Positions 17,101 through 27,550 of a stretch of 64,000 bases of DNA are shown here, in pieces. How positions within the stretch are numbered: position 1 is the first letter of the stretch; every line of letters starts with the position of its first letter. The notes beneath the pieces were generated by a model that worked only from the letters and a program-made list of their open reading frames with translations, had not been told where the DNA came from and did not search any database. The stretch comes from Eutreptiella sp. 'Long Island Sound 2002'. Taxonomy: Eukaryota > Euglenozoa > Euglenophyceae > Eutreptiales > Eutreptiaceae. The position numbers were made by a program, and so were the translations under genes. The stretch covers positions 18,342,612 through 18,406,611 of the forward strand of contig OZ038392.1 of NCBI GenBank assembly GCA_964036045.1, given 5' to 3'.

Positions 17101-20100
17101 GCTGGGAGCGGGCGGGCCTTGGAGCGGGCTGGGAGCGGGCTGGGTGCGGGCTGGGAGCAGGCCGGCTGGGAACTAGTTTGCTGGGACAGGTTGGGAGCGG
17201 GAAGTGGGAGCGGGCCGGAAGCGGGCAGGGAGCGGGCTGGGAGCAGGCGGGCTGGGGGCGGGCTGGGGGCAGGCGGGCTGGGAGCGGGCGGGCTGGGAGC
17301 GGGCGGGCTGGGAGCGGGCGGGAGGCGGGCTGGGAGCGGGCTGGGAGCGGGCTGGGAGCAGGCGGGCTGGGAGCGGGCGGGCTGGGGGCGGGCGGGCTGG
17401 GGGCGGGCGGGCTGGGAGCGGGCCCAGGGGCGCGTTGGGAGCGGGCTGGGAGCGGGCTTGGAGCGGGCTGGGAGCGGTCTGGGAGCGGGCTGGGAGCGGG
17501 CTGGGGGCAGGTGGGCTGGGAGCGGGCGGGCTGGGAGCGGGCGGGCTGGGAGCGGGCTAGGGGCGCGTTGGGAGCGGGCTGGGAGCGGGCTGGGAGCGGG
17601 CCGGGAGCGGCCTGCCTGGGAGCGGGCTGGCTAGGAGCGGCCTGGTTGGGAGCGGGCTGGCTGGGAGCGGGCAGGGAGCGCGCGGGCTCGGAGCGAGCTG
17701 GGAGCAGGCGGGTTGGGAGCGGGCTGGGAGCGGGTTGGGTGCGGGTTGGGAGCGGGTTGGGTGCGGGCTGGGAGCGGGCGGGCTGGGAGCGGGCTAGGAG
17801 CAGGCTGGGAGGCGGGCTGGGTGCGGGCTGGGAGCGGGCTGGGAGCAGGCGGGCTGGGAGCGGGCGGGCTGGGGGCGGTCGGGCTGGGAGCAGGCTGGCT
17901 GTGGGCTGGGAGTGGGCTGGGAGCGGGCTGGGAGTGAGCGGGCTGGGAGCGGTCTGGGAGCGGGCTGGGAGCGGTCTGGGAGCGGGCTGGGAGCGGGCTG
18001 GGTGCGGGCTGGGAGCGGGCTGGGAGCAAGCGGCCTGGGAGCAGGCTGGGGGCAGGCGGGCTGGGAGCGGGCGGGCTGGGAGCGGGCGAGAGGCGGGCTG
18101 GGAGCGGGTTGGAAGCGGGCTGGGAGCGGGCTGGGTGCGGGATGGGTGCGGGCTGGGAGCGGGCTGGGAGCACGCCGGCTGGGAGCGGGCGGGCTGGGGG
18201 CGACAGGGCTAGGAGTGGGCTGGGAGCGGGCTGGGACTGACCGGGCTGGCAGCGGGCTTGGAGCAGGCTGGGAGCAGGCTGGGTGCGGGCTGGGAGCGGG
18301 CTGGGTGCGGGGTGGAGCGGGCTGGGAGCAGGCGGGCTGGGAGCGGGCGGGCTGGGAGCGGGCGAGCTGGGAGCTGGGGGCGGGGTGGGAGCGGGCTGGG
18401 GGCGGGCTGGGAGCGGACTGGGAGCGGGATCGGTGCGGGGTGGGAGCAGGCGGGCTGGGAGCGGGCTGGGAGCGGGCTGGGAGCAGGCGACTGGGAGCGG
18501 GCGAGCTGGGAGCGGCCTGGGAGCGGGCTGGGGGCAGGCGGGCGGGGAGCGGGCTTGCTGGGAGCGGGCGGGCCGGGAGCGGCTGGCGGTGGGCTGGGGG
18601 CGGGCTGGGAGCTGGCTGGGAGCGAGCTGGGTGCGGGCTGGGTGCGGGCTGGGTGCAGGCAGGCTGGGAGCGGGCGGGCTGGGAGCGGGCGGGCAGGGAG
18701 CGGGCTAGGAGCGGACGGTCTGGGAACGGGCTTGCTGGGAGGGGATTGGGAGCGGGCGGGCTGGGAGTGGCGGGGGGCGGGCTGGGAGCGGGCTTGGGGG
18801 TGGGCTGGGAGCGGGCTGGGAGCGGGCGGGCCGGGAGCGGCCGGGGGCGGGCTGGGAGCGGCCTGGGGGCGGGCTGTGAGCGGGCTGGGTGCGGGCTGGG
18901 AGAGGGCTGGGAGCGGGCTGGGAGCAGGCGGGCTGGGAGCGGGCGAGCTGGGAGCAGGCGGGCTGGGAGCGGGCTGGGAGCAGGCGGGCTGGGAGCGGGC
19001 TGGGAGCGGGCTGGGAGCAGGCTGGGAGCGGGCTGGGAGCAGGCGGGCTGGGAGCGGGCTGGGAGCGGGCTGGGAGCGGGCTGGGAGCAGGCGACTGGGA
19101 GCGGGCGAGCTGCGAGCGGCCTTGGAGCGGGCTGGGGGCAGGCGGGCGGGGAGCGGGCTTGCTGGGAGCGGCCGGGCCGGGAGCGGCTGGCGGCGGGCTG
19201 GGTGCTGGCTGGGAGCAGGCTGGGAGCGGGCTGGGAGCGGGATGGGTGCGGGCTGGGTGCGGGCTGGGAGCGGGCTGGGAGCGGACGGGCTGGGAGCGGG
19301 CTTGCTGGGAGCAGATTGGGAGCGGGCGAGCTGGCTGGGAGGCGGGCTGGCAGCGGGCTGGGTGCGGGCTGGGAGCGGGCTGGGAGCAGGCGGGCTGGGA
19401 GCGGGTGGGCTGGGGGCGGGCGGGCTGGGAGCGTGCTGGAAGTGGGCTGGGAGTGGGCTGGGAGCGGACTGGGAGTTAGTGGGCTGGGAGCGGGCTTGGA
19501 GCGGGCTGGGAGCGGGCTGGGAGCGGGCTGGGAGCGGGCTGGGAGCAGGCTGGGGGCAGGCGGGCTGGGAGCGGGCGGGCTCGGAGCGGGCCGGGAGCGG
19601 GCTGGCAGCGTGCTGGGAGCAGGCTGGGGGCGGGCTGGGAGCGGGCTGGGAGCGGGCTGGGAGCGGACGGTCTGGGAACGGGCTTGCTGGGAGCAGATTG
19701 GGAGCGGGCGAGCTGGCTGGGAGGCGGGCTGGCAGCGGGCTGGGTGCGGGCTAGGAGCGGGCTGGGAGCAGGTGGGCTGGGAGCGGGCGGGCAGGGGGCG
19801 GGCGGGCTGGGAGCGAGCTGGGAGTGGGCTGGGAGTGGGCTGGGAGCGGGCTGGGAGTTAGTGGGCTGGGAGCGGGCTTGGAGCGGGCTGGGAGCGGGCT
19901 GGGAGCGGGCTGGGAGCGGGCTTGGAGCAGGCGGGCTGGGAGCAGGCTGGAGGCAGGCGGGCTGGGAGCGGGCGGGCTGGGAGCGGGCGGGAGGCGGGCT
20001 GGGAGCGGGCTGGAAGCGGGCTGGGAGCGGGCTTGGAGCGGGCTGGGTGCGGGCTGGGTGCGGGCTGGGAGCGGGCTGGGAGCACGCGGGCTGGGAGCGG

Positions 20101-23100
20101 GCGGGATGGGGGCGGGAGGGCTAGGAGCGGGCTGGGAGCGGGCTGAGCGGGCTGGGGGCGGGCTTGGAGCAGGCTGGGAGCGCATTTGGAGCGGGCTGGG
20201 AGCGGGCTCGAAGCGGGCCCGGAGCAGGCTGGGAGCGGGCTGGGTGCGGGCTGGGTGCGGGCTGGGTGCGGGCTGGGAGCACGCGGGCTGGGAGCGGGCG
20301 GGATGGGGGCGGGAGGGCTAGGAGTGGGATGGGAGCGGGCTGAGCGGGCTGGGAGCGGGCTTGGAGCAGGCTGGGAGCGCGTTGGGATCGGGCAGGGAGC
20401 GGGCTAGGGGCGCGTTGGGAGCGGGCTGGGTGCGGGCTGGGAGCGGGCTGGGAGCAGGCGGGCTGGGAGCGGGCTGGGGGCAGGCGGGCTGCAAGCGGGC
20501 GGGAGGCGGGCTGGGAGCGGGCTGGAAGCGGGCTGGGAGCGGGCCGGGAGCAAGCTGGGTGTGGGCTGGGTGCAGGCTGGGAGCGGGCTGGGAGCAGGCG
20601 GGCTGGGAGCGGGAGGGCTGGGGGTGGGCGGGCTGGGTGCGGTCTGGGAGTGAATGGGCTGGGAGTGGGCTGGGAGCGGGCTGGAAGCGGGCTGGGAGCG
20701 GGCTGGGAGCGGGCTGGGTGCGGGCTGGGTGCGGGCTGGGAGCTGGCTGGGAGCAGGCGGGCTGGGAGCGGGCGGGCTGGGGGCGGGCGGGCTGGGAGCA
20801 GACTGGGAGTGGGCTGGGAGTGGGCTGCGAGCGGGCTCGGAGTGGGCGGGCTGGGAGCGGGCTTGGAGCGGGCTGGGAGCGGGCTGGGAGCGGGCTGGGA
20901 GCGGGCTGGGAGCGGGCTGGGAGCAGGCTAGGAGCGGGCGGGCTGGGAGGGGGGGCCTGAAAGCGGGCGGGCTCGGAGTGGGCTGGGAGTGGGCTGGGAG
21001 CGGGCTGGGAGTGGGCGGGCTGGGAGTGGGCTTGGAGCGAGCCGGGAGCGGGCAGATAGCGGGCTGGCTGGGAGCGGGCTTGCAGGGAGCGGGTTGGGAA
21101 CGGGCGGGCTGGGAGCGGGCGGGCTGGGAGCGGGCTGGGGGCGCTTTGGGAGCGGGCTGGGAGCGGGCTAGGAGCGGGCTGGGAGCGAGCTGGCTGGGAG
21201 CGCGCTGGCTGGGAGCGGGCTGGCTGGGAGCGGGCGGGCTGGCTGGGAGCGGGCTGGTAGCAGGCTGGGAGCGGGTGGGCTGGGAGCGGGCTGGCGGGGA
21301 GCGGGCTGGGAGCAGGCCGGGTGGGAACTAGTTTGCTGGGACAGGTTGGGAGCGGGAAGTGGGAGCGGGCTGGGAGCGGGCTGGGAGCGAGCGGGCTGGG
21401 AGCGGGCTGGGAACGGGTTGGAAGCGGCCTGGGAGCGGGCCGGCTCGGAACGGGCTGCGAGGGGGCTGGGAGCGGGCTGGGACTGCGCGGGTTGGGAGCG
21501 GGCCGGGAGCGGGCTAGGAGCGGGCTGGGAGCGGGCTGGGAGCAGGCTGGGAGCGGGCTGGGAGCAGGCGACTGGGAGCGGGTGAGCTGGGAGCGGCCTG
21601 GGAGCGGGCTGGGGGCAGGCGGGCGGGAAGCGGGCGGGCTGGGAGCGGGCGGGCTGGGAGCGGGCCGGAGGCGGGCGGGGAGTGGGCTGAGAGCGGGCTG
21701 GGAGCGGGCTGGGAGCGGGCTGGTAGCGGGCTGGGTACGGGCTGGGAGCGGGCTGGGAGCGGGCTGGGAGCAGGCGGGCTGGGAGCGGGCGGGCTGGGAG
21801 CGGGCTGGGAGTGGGCTGGGAGTGGGCTGGGAACGGGCTAGGAGTGGGCGGGCTGGGAGCGGGCTTGGAGCGGGCTGGGAGCGGGCTGGGAGCGGGATGG
21901 GAGCGGGCTAGGAGCGGGCTGGCTGGGAGCGGGCGGGCTGGGAGCTGGCGGGCTGGGAGCGGGCTGGGAGTGGGCGGGCTGGGAGCGGGCTTGGAGCGGG
22001 CTGGGAGCGGGCTGGGAGCGGGCTGGGAGCGGGCGGGCCTTGGAGCGGGCTGGGACCGGGCTCGGAGCGGGCTGGGTGCGGGCTGGGAGCGGGCTGGGAG
22101 CAGGCGGGCTGGGAGCGGGCTGGGGGCAGGCGGGCTGGGAGCGGGCGGGCTGGGAGCGGGCGGGAGGCGGGCTTGGAGCGGGCTGGAAGCGGGATGGGAG
22201 CAGGCTGGGAGCAGGCGGGCTGGGAGCGGGCGGGCTGGGGGCGGGCGGGCTCGGGGCCGGCGGGCTGGGAGCGGGCTAGGGGCGCGTTGGGAGCGGGCTG
22301 GGAGCGGGCTTGGAGCGGGCTGGGAGCGGTCTGGAGCGGGCTGGGAGCGGGCTGGGGGCAGGCGGGCTGGGAGCGGGCTGAGAGCGGGCTGGGTGCGGGC
22401 TGGGAGCGGGCTGGGAGCGGGCTAGGAGCGGGCTGGGAGTGGGCGGGAGGAAGGCTGGGAGCGGGCTGGAAGCGGGCTGGGAGCGGGCTGGGAGCGGGCC
22501 GGGAGCGGGCTGGGTGCGGGCTGGGAGCTGGGAGCAGGCGGGCTGGGAGCGGGCGGGCTGGGGGCGGGCGGGCTGGGTGCGGTCTCGGAGTGAATGGGCT
22601 GGGAGTGGGCTGGGAGCGGGCTGGAAGCGGGCTGGGAGCGGGCTGGGAGCGGGCTGGGTGCGGGCTGGGTGCGGGCTGGGTGCGGGCTGGGAGCAGGCGG
22701 GCTGGGGGCGGGCGGGCTGGGAGCGGGCCGGGAGTGGGCTTGGAGTGGGCTGAGAGTGGGCGGGCTGGGAGCGGGCTTGGAGCGGGCTTGGAGCGGGCTG
22801 TTAGCGGGCTGGGAGCGGGCTAGGAGCGGGCGGGTTGAGAGCGGGCGGTCTGGGAGCGGGCTCGGAGTGGGCTGGGAGTGGGCTGGGAGCGGGCTTGGAG
22901 TGGGCGGGCTGGGAGTCAGCTTGGGGCGTGCCGGGAGCGGGCAGGAACGCGGGCTGGCTGGGAGAGGGCTTGCTGGGAGCGGGTTGGGAACGGGCGGGCT
23001 GGGAGCGGGCGGGCTGGGAGCGGGCTGGGGGCGCGTTGGGAGCGGGCTGGGAGCGGGCTGGGAGCGGGCTAGCAGCGGGCTGGGAGCGGGCTGGCTGGGA

Positions 23101-23483
23101 GCGGGCTGGCTGGGAGCGGGCGGGCTGGGAGCGGGCATGCTGGCTGGGAGCGGGCTGGGAGCAGGCTGGGAGCGTCTGGGCTGGGAGCGGGCTGGCTGGG
23201 AGCGGGCTGGGAGCAGGCGGGCTGGGAACTAGTTTGCTGGGACAGGTTGGGAGCGGGAAGTGGGAGCGGGCCGGGAGCGGGCTGGGAGCGGGCGGGCTGG
23301 GAGCGGGCTGGGAACGGGTTGGGAGCGGCCTGGGAGCGGGCCGGCTCGGAACGGGCTGGGAGTGGGCTGGGAGCGGGCTGGGAGTGCGCGGGTTGGGAGC
23401 AGGCTTGGAGCGGGCCGGGAGCAGGCTAGGAGCGGGCTGGGAGCGGGCTGGAAGCGGGCTAGGAGCGGGCTGGCTGGGAAGCG
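14136..23483. repeat. 9.3-kb GC-rich minisatellite (11-bp unit and 15-bp variant), copy 1
   Basis: Tandem CTGGGAGCGGG (11 bp) interspersed with CTGGGAGCGGGCGGG (15 bp) and point variants. Nearly every unit carries two GGG tracts 2-4 nt apart on the plus strand, so the strand is continuously compatible with four-tract G-quadruplexes. A diverged segment containing ACTAGTTTGCTGGGACAG recurs at 15,081, 15,674, 17,172, 21,327 and 23,228, which shows higher-order structure. Another recurrent block contains AGGCGACTGGGAGCGGGC. Because 11 is not a multiple of 3, all three plus frames give the same 11-residue cycle (GWERAGSGLGA) and stay open for hundreds of codons; I do not call these genes. Confidence 0.95.
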
Positions 23484-24128
23484 CCTGCCCTCCTGCCTCT
23501 GTTGTCTGTCTGTCTGCCTGCACCACTGTACTGGAATATCTGTAAGTGAGAGAAGGATAGAGGGAGTGCCCAAGAGAAAGCAAGTCTGAGGCTGACTGTA
23601 GAGCAATCCAGCAGCAAAATCCAGCAGGGGAACTTGTACCCTGATTGCCCCTGGGAACACCCACAAAAACTGCCAGCATTGCAAGCAAGCAAGCAAACTT
23701 CAATTTTGCAAGCAAGCATGGAGATTCCTTCAGACTGGGATCGTCTGACTCCGTTTGCCTGTGGGGGTAGGTAGCCGGGTAATGCATAGTCAGATTGGTA
23801 GGTGCACGGTCTGCTCCATCTGCAACAAGCAAGCAAGCAAGATGGCAAGGTAGTATACCCCCCCCCCCCGCACACTAAGCCAATGGGAACCTGTCGGAGA
23901 GACCAAGTGTGGTCTCCACTACACATGCAAGAGGAATGCCTGACCCAAGCCAAGCACAGGGCAGAGTGAAAGACTGTTGTACTGAGAGGCTGAAGCAATG
24001 CTCATGGGAACCGGGGGTGCCCATTGGAGCAAACAAGTGGGCATGGGAGCTGGCCAGTAGCATCGTGAAGCAGTCTTGATGCACACTGGAGATGCAGCGT
24101 TTACTCTGTCAGCAGCAGCCTACTGGAA
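23484..24128. other. Unassigned sequence between minisatellite and element B
   Basis: About 650 bp without a supported gene. It contains CAAGCAAGCAAG-type runs (near 23,680-23,715 and 23,820-23,840), a CTGT/CTGC microsatellite-like stretch near 23,505 and a C10 tract near 23,860. It is contiguous, across the element B insertion, with the sequence from 35,537 on. Confidence 0.5.
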
Positions 24129-24133
24129 CAGCA
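24129..24133. repeat. Target-site duplication of element B, left (CAGCA)
   Basis: CAGCA immediately precedes the left LTR and is repeated immediately after the right LTR at 35,532-35,536. Confidence 0.85.
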
Positions 24134-24950
24134 AGTAAGAAAAAGTGCTGTTCCATTGCTTTAGGACATACTCTAGTTGTATTAGAGATGCACTGAGCAA
24201 CCATGCATTTTTATCTTAGTATTGGTCCAGCCAAAAGTGGTGAGAACACATTTTGACCTATGGAACCAAACACCCAATCAGGATATGGAGTGGACCCCTT
24301 AATCCCCTTTCAATCAGAAGTAAAACACCTTTTCCTGAGTTGACTGAGCACTGACATACCTAAGGTAGAGCCTATGAATTTATCTATGTTTTTCCATGAA
24401 TACTTATCTGCCCTAGTGGTATGCACCATAGGGGGTTAGGCACCTCTTTTTGAGAGGTCCTGGGTTCAATTCCTGGTCAGCCTAACTACGTAGGAAGATC
24501 CCATGTGAGTAGGAAGATCCCATGTGACATGGCAGTGACCTCATCGCCACATACCATGCCACCTCAGCACATATGGGACCCAAAACAAAGAGTGCACATC
24601 TCCTAAGATGGCACTATGGAGAGAGAGTGATCCTGAGGCAGTTTTCTAACTCTTTTCCCAAAACATTTCAGCTATCTCTGTGGATATGCATTCATTTGTA
24701 TCCTGAGTTGCAGTTTCTGTGAATATCTAATCATCTTTCACTGTTTACACTGCAGCCCTTCATGCTTTGATCCTGAATTACCTTCTCTTTGCATACTGTT
24801 GGCTTGGGCTATCCTGGATTGAGTTGGCTTTACTGTATTTCAACAAACAAAAGCTTTTCATCATCCAAAACCAGCAGCAGGACACCCTACAGCAACAACA
24901 AGCAGCAGGAGAAGCAAAAACACAGTGCTGAAAACACTATAAACTTTTCT
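24134..24950 (+). repeat. Element B 5' LTR (817 bp)
   Basis: Left LTR, starting AGTAAGAAAAAG and ending AACTTTTCT. It contains a tRNA-like segment (about 24,405-24,487), a tandem duplication of GTAGGAAGATCCCATGTGA near 24,490-24,528 and a CTATAAA motif near its 3' end. Identical to the right LTR except at two sites. Expected to carry the promoter, but no confident start site can be assigned. Confidence 0.92.
24405..24487 (+). other. tRNA-like (A-box/B-box) segment inside 5' LTR
   Basis: GGTTCAATTCC at 24,463-24,473 fits the pol III B-box consensus. It is preceded by a perfect 5-bp stem ACCTC/GAGGT (24,442-24,446 and 24,454-24,458) with a 7-nt loop TTTTTGA. An A-box-like CTAGTGGTATGC lies near 24,413. 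The T-arm CTGGG-TTCAATT-CCTGG folds canonically. The acceptor stem is not paired and the variable region is too short for a normal tRNA, so this is a tRNA-derived relic or pol III-type promoter, not a tRNA gene. Repeated in the right LTR at about 34,986-35,068. Confidence 0.5.
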
Positions 24951-24966
24951 GGTAGCAAGAGGCAGC
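24950..24966 (+). promoter_or_regulatory. Primer-binding site of element B (iMet-tRNA-like)
   Basis: TGGTAGCAAGAGG begins at the last base of the 5' LTR and resembles the complement of the initiator Met-tRNA 3' end (TGGTAGCAGAGG in animals) with one extra A. Position and sequence fit the minus-strand primer site. Confidence 0.7.
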
Positions 24967-25048
24967 CTGACTCTGTGCACCGGCAGCGACCCCGCGCCGT
25001 ACAACCAGTGCTCCGAGCAGGCAAACATAAGCAGAAGGGTGGATTAAG

Positions 25049-27550
25049 ATGGATCCAGGAAGAGTGGACGCCGAGGTGAACACAGCGCCAGCGCCAGAGA
25101 CACCGGCAAGGCCGGCGCCTGACGCTGTACCTTCGGTGGAGCCCTTACATGGGCCAATGGATACGGCGGAGGACTCCTTGGATGGCCTCCAGACGGCCTT
25201 TGGGGCCCTGTCGGTGAAGGAAATGGTCTCTCAGCCTCAGCCTGTGAAGAGGAAGAGAGGAAACGAGAGCGAGAAGGATGCTGGAGAAGGAGCAGACGAA
25301 GGAGAGGAGCAAGGGCAAGACCCGACGGATGTCCCTACCTTCGAAGGCGCACCAAGCGCTTCTGGCCTCCATGCATCACCCTCTCCCATAACCACCACAC
25401 TCCCAGCCGCCGCTACATCCACTTCCACAACCAACCAGCCTATGGCAGAGGGCACAGGCTTTACTGGCATGCCTCACTACCCCGCCTATGGCATGGGCCC
25501 ACCTACCACTGCGCTCCTTGAGGCAACTACTGCCAGTGAGCCGGTGGCTTCCAGCTCTGCGCCGCGTTGGTATGCGGCTGACCATCCCCATCCACTCCAC
25601 GCCACGGGAACCTACATGGAAGTTCCTGGGTATGCTCCTGGGTGTACACCTGGGTATGCACCCCTGAGTGGGTTGAGGAGAGGACCAGAGTCTCTGGGAG
25701 GCAGGAGTAGAGGATCGGGAAGATCCTCCAACAGGTCCCTGACGCGGTCGGAGATCAACGAGGTGCTCCAAGGAGCCACTTCGAAAATCGTGAGCGACCT
25801 CACGCAAGAGATCAGGGAGAAACTGCAGCCCCTGATGATCCCGTCCCATGCGTCACCTACGACAGTGGGGATGTCACCCCACCGAGTACAGGCTAACCAC
25901 CTGGCGGCAGGGTTGACGAATACCCTGGGGAGCCTGAGGAGCCGACCGATGCCGACTCCTGCAGCAGTACCAAGAAGCCCATTCGTCCCGAGGACAGCCC
26001 AGCCGCCCTACAGTCACGTGACGAACTCGACGAGGGCCGAGCTGGACCAGCTGGGGCTGACAGCCCTAAGGGCTATGGTGGACGTGGAGCCCTATGGCTC
26101 CAGTGATCTAGGCGGAGACCCCTCCGATGATGGGCCGCCTTCGATGACTTCTTCTTCGCCATCGGATGACGAAGACCCTGAGGACCCCGAGGACTCCAAG
26201 GGTAAGAAGAAGAAGAAGAAGAAGAAGAAGACCCGACGCCCTGAAGGACGCCGAGCTCAGGAGGCGAAGGCTATTGCCACCTCCAAGATAGTGGTGAACC
26301 TGCCTGAATTCACAGGCAAGGACCTCAGCGAGTTCGCTGAGAACTTTGGCCGGTTCCTACGACTGACCGGCCAAACCCACGCGAGTGGGCGAGTGAAGTG
26401 CGACCTGCTCCTGCAGTGCTGCAAGACGAAGTACCTGGAGAAGCAGGTCAGGCAGATCGTCACCAACTCCGCCACCTTTGCCGACGTGTTGGTTGCCCTG
26501 GAGAGGCAGTACCCAACCTACGAGACCGACCTCTCCATCAGGGCCGAGATCCAGAACCTGCCCGTCCTGCCCAACAACCCCAAACCCGGCAGGGTCTCCG
26601 AGCTGTTGGCGGACCTGGACCACTGGGCTGGAGGACTGACGCCCGGTTCCTACAGCAGCGACGACCTGCTGTTTTGGTTGTGCTCCAAGCTCCCCCGTGA
26701 GCTATGGGACGAGTGCCGTCTGACGGCTGAGCGCAAGGCTAGATCCCTCCGCTACGAGGATCTATGCGTGCTGCTCCTGGAGATGGCGCTGGAGAAGGAG
26801 AGCGACCAACACCTGAACCACTACCGTCCTGGTGGTGGAGGTTCTGGAGGCAAAGGGTACCAAGGGTCCCGACCTGGGCAGGGGACTACCCCCAAACACG
26901 CCCACGCCCGCCTAATGGAGAACGTGAAGGAGCTATTCTGGTGTGATGCCAGAGATGAACAGGGCCACCTGCAGCATGCCTCCGACTGCGAGCAGCGAGA
27001 CTGCTTTGTTGTCCAGGGGAAGCAGCAGGAAAAGATCACCGGCGCCAAGGTGAAGATGCCGGATCATTACCGCTGCACCATCACGTGTGCATTCTGCGGT
27101 AAGCGGAAGCACTATGAGGACGAGTGCTACCATAAGCAACGCCTATCGGCGAAGCTTAAGGGGGAAGATCCTGGCAAAAGCTCAGGCAAAGGTGGAGGCA
27201 AGGCCAAAGGCAACGACTCCGGCAAGGGCAAGTCGAAAGGACGTGGTCAAGGTGGTCAAGACAAGGGTCAAGGCGGACGAGGAGGAGGCGCTAATCGCCA
27301 GAACGACAACAAGAACAAGGACAAGAACGGAGGTAACCCCAACCCTAATCCAGGGGGGAACTCTGAGCCCTCTGGAGGGCAGTCTGGACCTACCACACGC
27401 TCACAGACGCAGGCCCAGCAAGAACAAGGAGCCAAGCGTGAGCATGAAGGTGGTGACGACGGCAACGCCAAGAAGAGAAGCCGTTTCATGAGGATGGCCC
27501 GCAAATTGCGGAACAAGGGGTTCGAGGTGACCTGTCCCGCGGAGTTCTGA
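25049..27550 (+). CDS. gag: Element B Gag
   Basis: 833 residues from ATG 25,049 (A at -3, G at +4) to TGA 27,548-27,550. The N-terminal 370 residues are acidic and Ser/Pro-rich with a Tyr/Gly-Pro stretch. A poly-Lys run (about 386-396) precedes a capsid-like region (about 413-595) beginning near KIVVNLPEFTGKDL. A canonical zinc knuckle CAFCGKRKHYEDEC (CX2CX4HX4C) lies at about 680-694 and is followed by a Gly/Lys-rich basic tail, as in nucleocapsids. The frame continues past the TGA (next codon CGG) straight into pol with no further stop. The 98-nt leader begins at the primer-binding site. Confidence 0.9.
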   Translation: MDPGRVDAEVNTAPAPETPARPAPDAVPSVEPLHGPMDTAEDSLDGLQTAFGALSVKEMVSQPQPVKRKRGNESEKDAGEGADEGEEQGQDPTDVPTFEGAPSASGLHASPSPITTTLPAAATSTSTTNQPMAEGTGFTGMPHYPAYGMGPPTTALLEATTASEPVASSSAPRWYAADHPHPLHATGTYMEVPGYAPGCTPGYAPLSGLRRGPESLGGRSRGSGRSSNRSLTRSEINEVLQGATSKIVSDLTQEIREKLQPLMIPSHASPTTVGMSPHRVQANHLAAGLTNTLGSLRSRPMPTPAAVPRSPFVPRTAQPPYSHVTNSTRAELDQLGLTALRAMVDVEPYGSSDLGGDPSDDGPPSMTSSSPSDDEDPEDPEDSKGKKKKKKKKKTRRPEGRRAQEAKAIATSKIVVNLPEFTGKDLSEFAENFGRFLRLTGQTHASGRVKCDLLLQCCKTKYLEKQVRQIVTNSATFADVLVALERQYPTYETDLSIRAEIQNLPVLPNNPKPGRVSELLADLDHWAGGLTPGSYSSDDLLFWLCSKLPRELWDECRLTAERKARSLRYEDLCVLLLEMALEKESDQHLNHYRPGGGGSGGKGYQGSRPGQGTTPKHAHARLMENVKELFWCDARDEQGHLQHASDCEQRDCFVVQGKQQEKITGAKVKMPDHYRCTITCAFCGKRKHYEDECYHKQRLSAKLKGEDPGKSSGKGGGKAKGNDSGKGKSKGRGQGGQDKGQGGRGGGANRQNDNKNKDKNGGNPNPNPGGNSEPSGGQSGPTTRSQTQAQQEQGAKREHEGGDDGNAKKRSRFMRMARKLRNKGFEVTCPAEF

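Noticed and set aside
14147-23200. Very long plus-strand open frames of GWERAGSGLGA repeats and minus-strand Pro/Ser/Arg repeats in the minisatellite
   Set aside because: They follow automatically from a stop-free 11-bp unit in every frame. There is no start context, domain or unique sequence, so they are described as array properties and not as genes.
14136-23483. CRISPR array
   Set aside because: Units abut directly with no unique spacers, the units are too short and the context is eukaryotic.
23459-23998. Minus-strand open frames running from unassigned sequence into the array
   Set aside because: Codon content is driven by the repeat and no conserved motif or start context is present.
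24405-24487. Functional tRNA gene in the LTR
   Set aside because: No acceptor-stem pairing and an abnormal variable region; called tRNA-like only.
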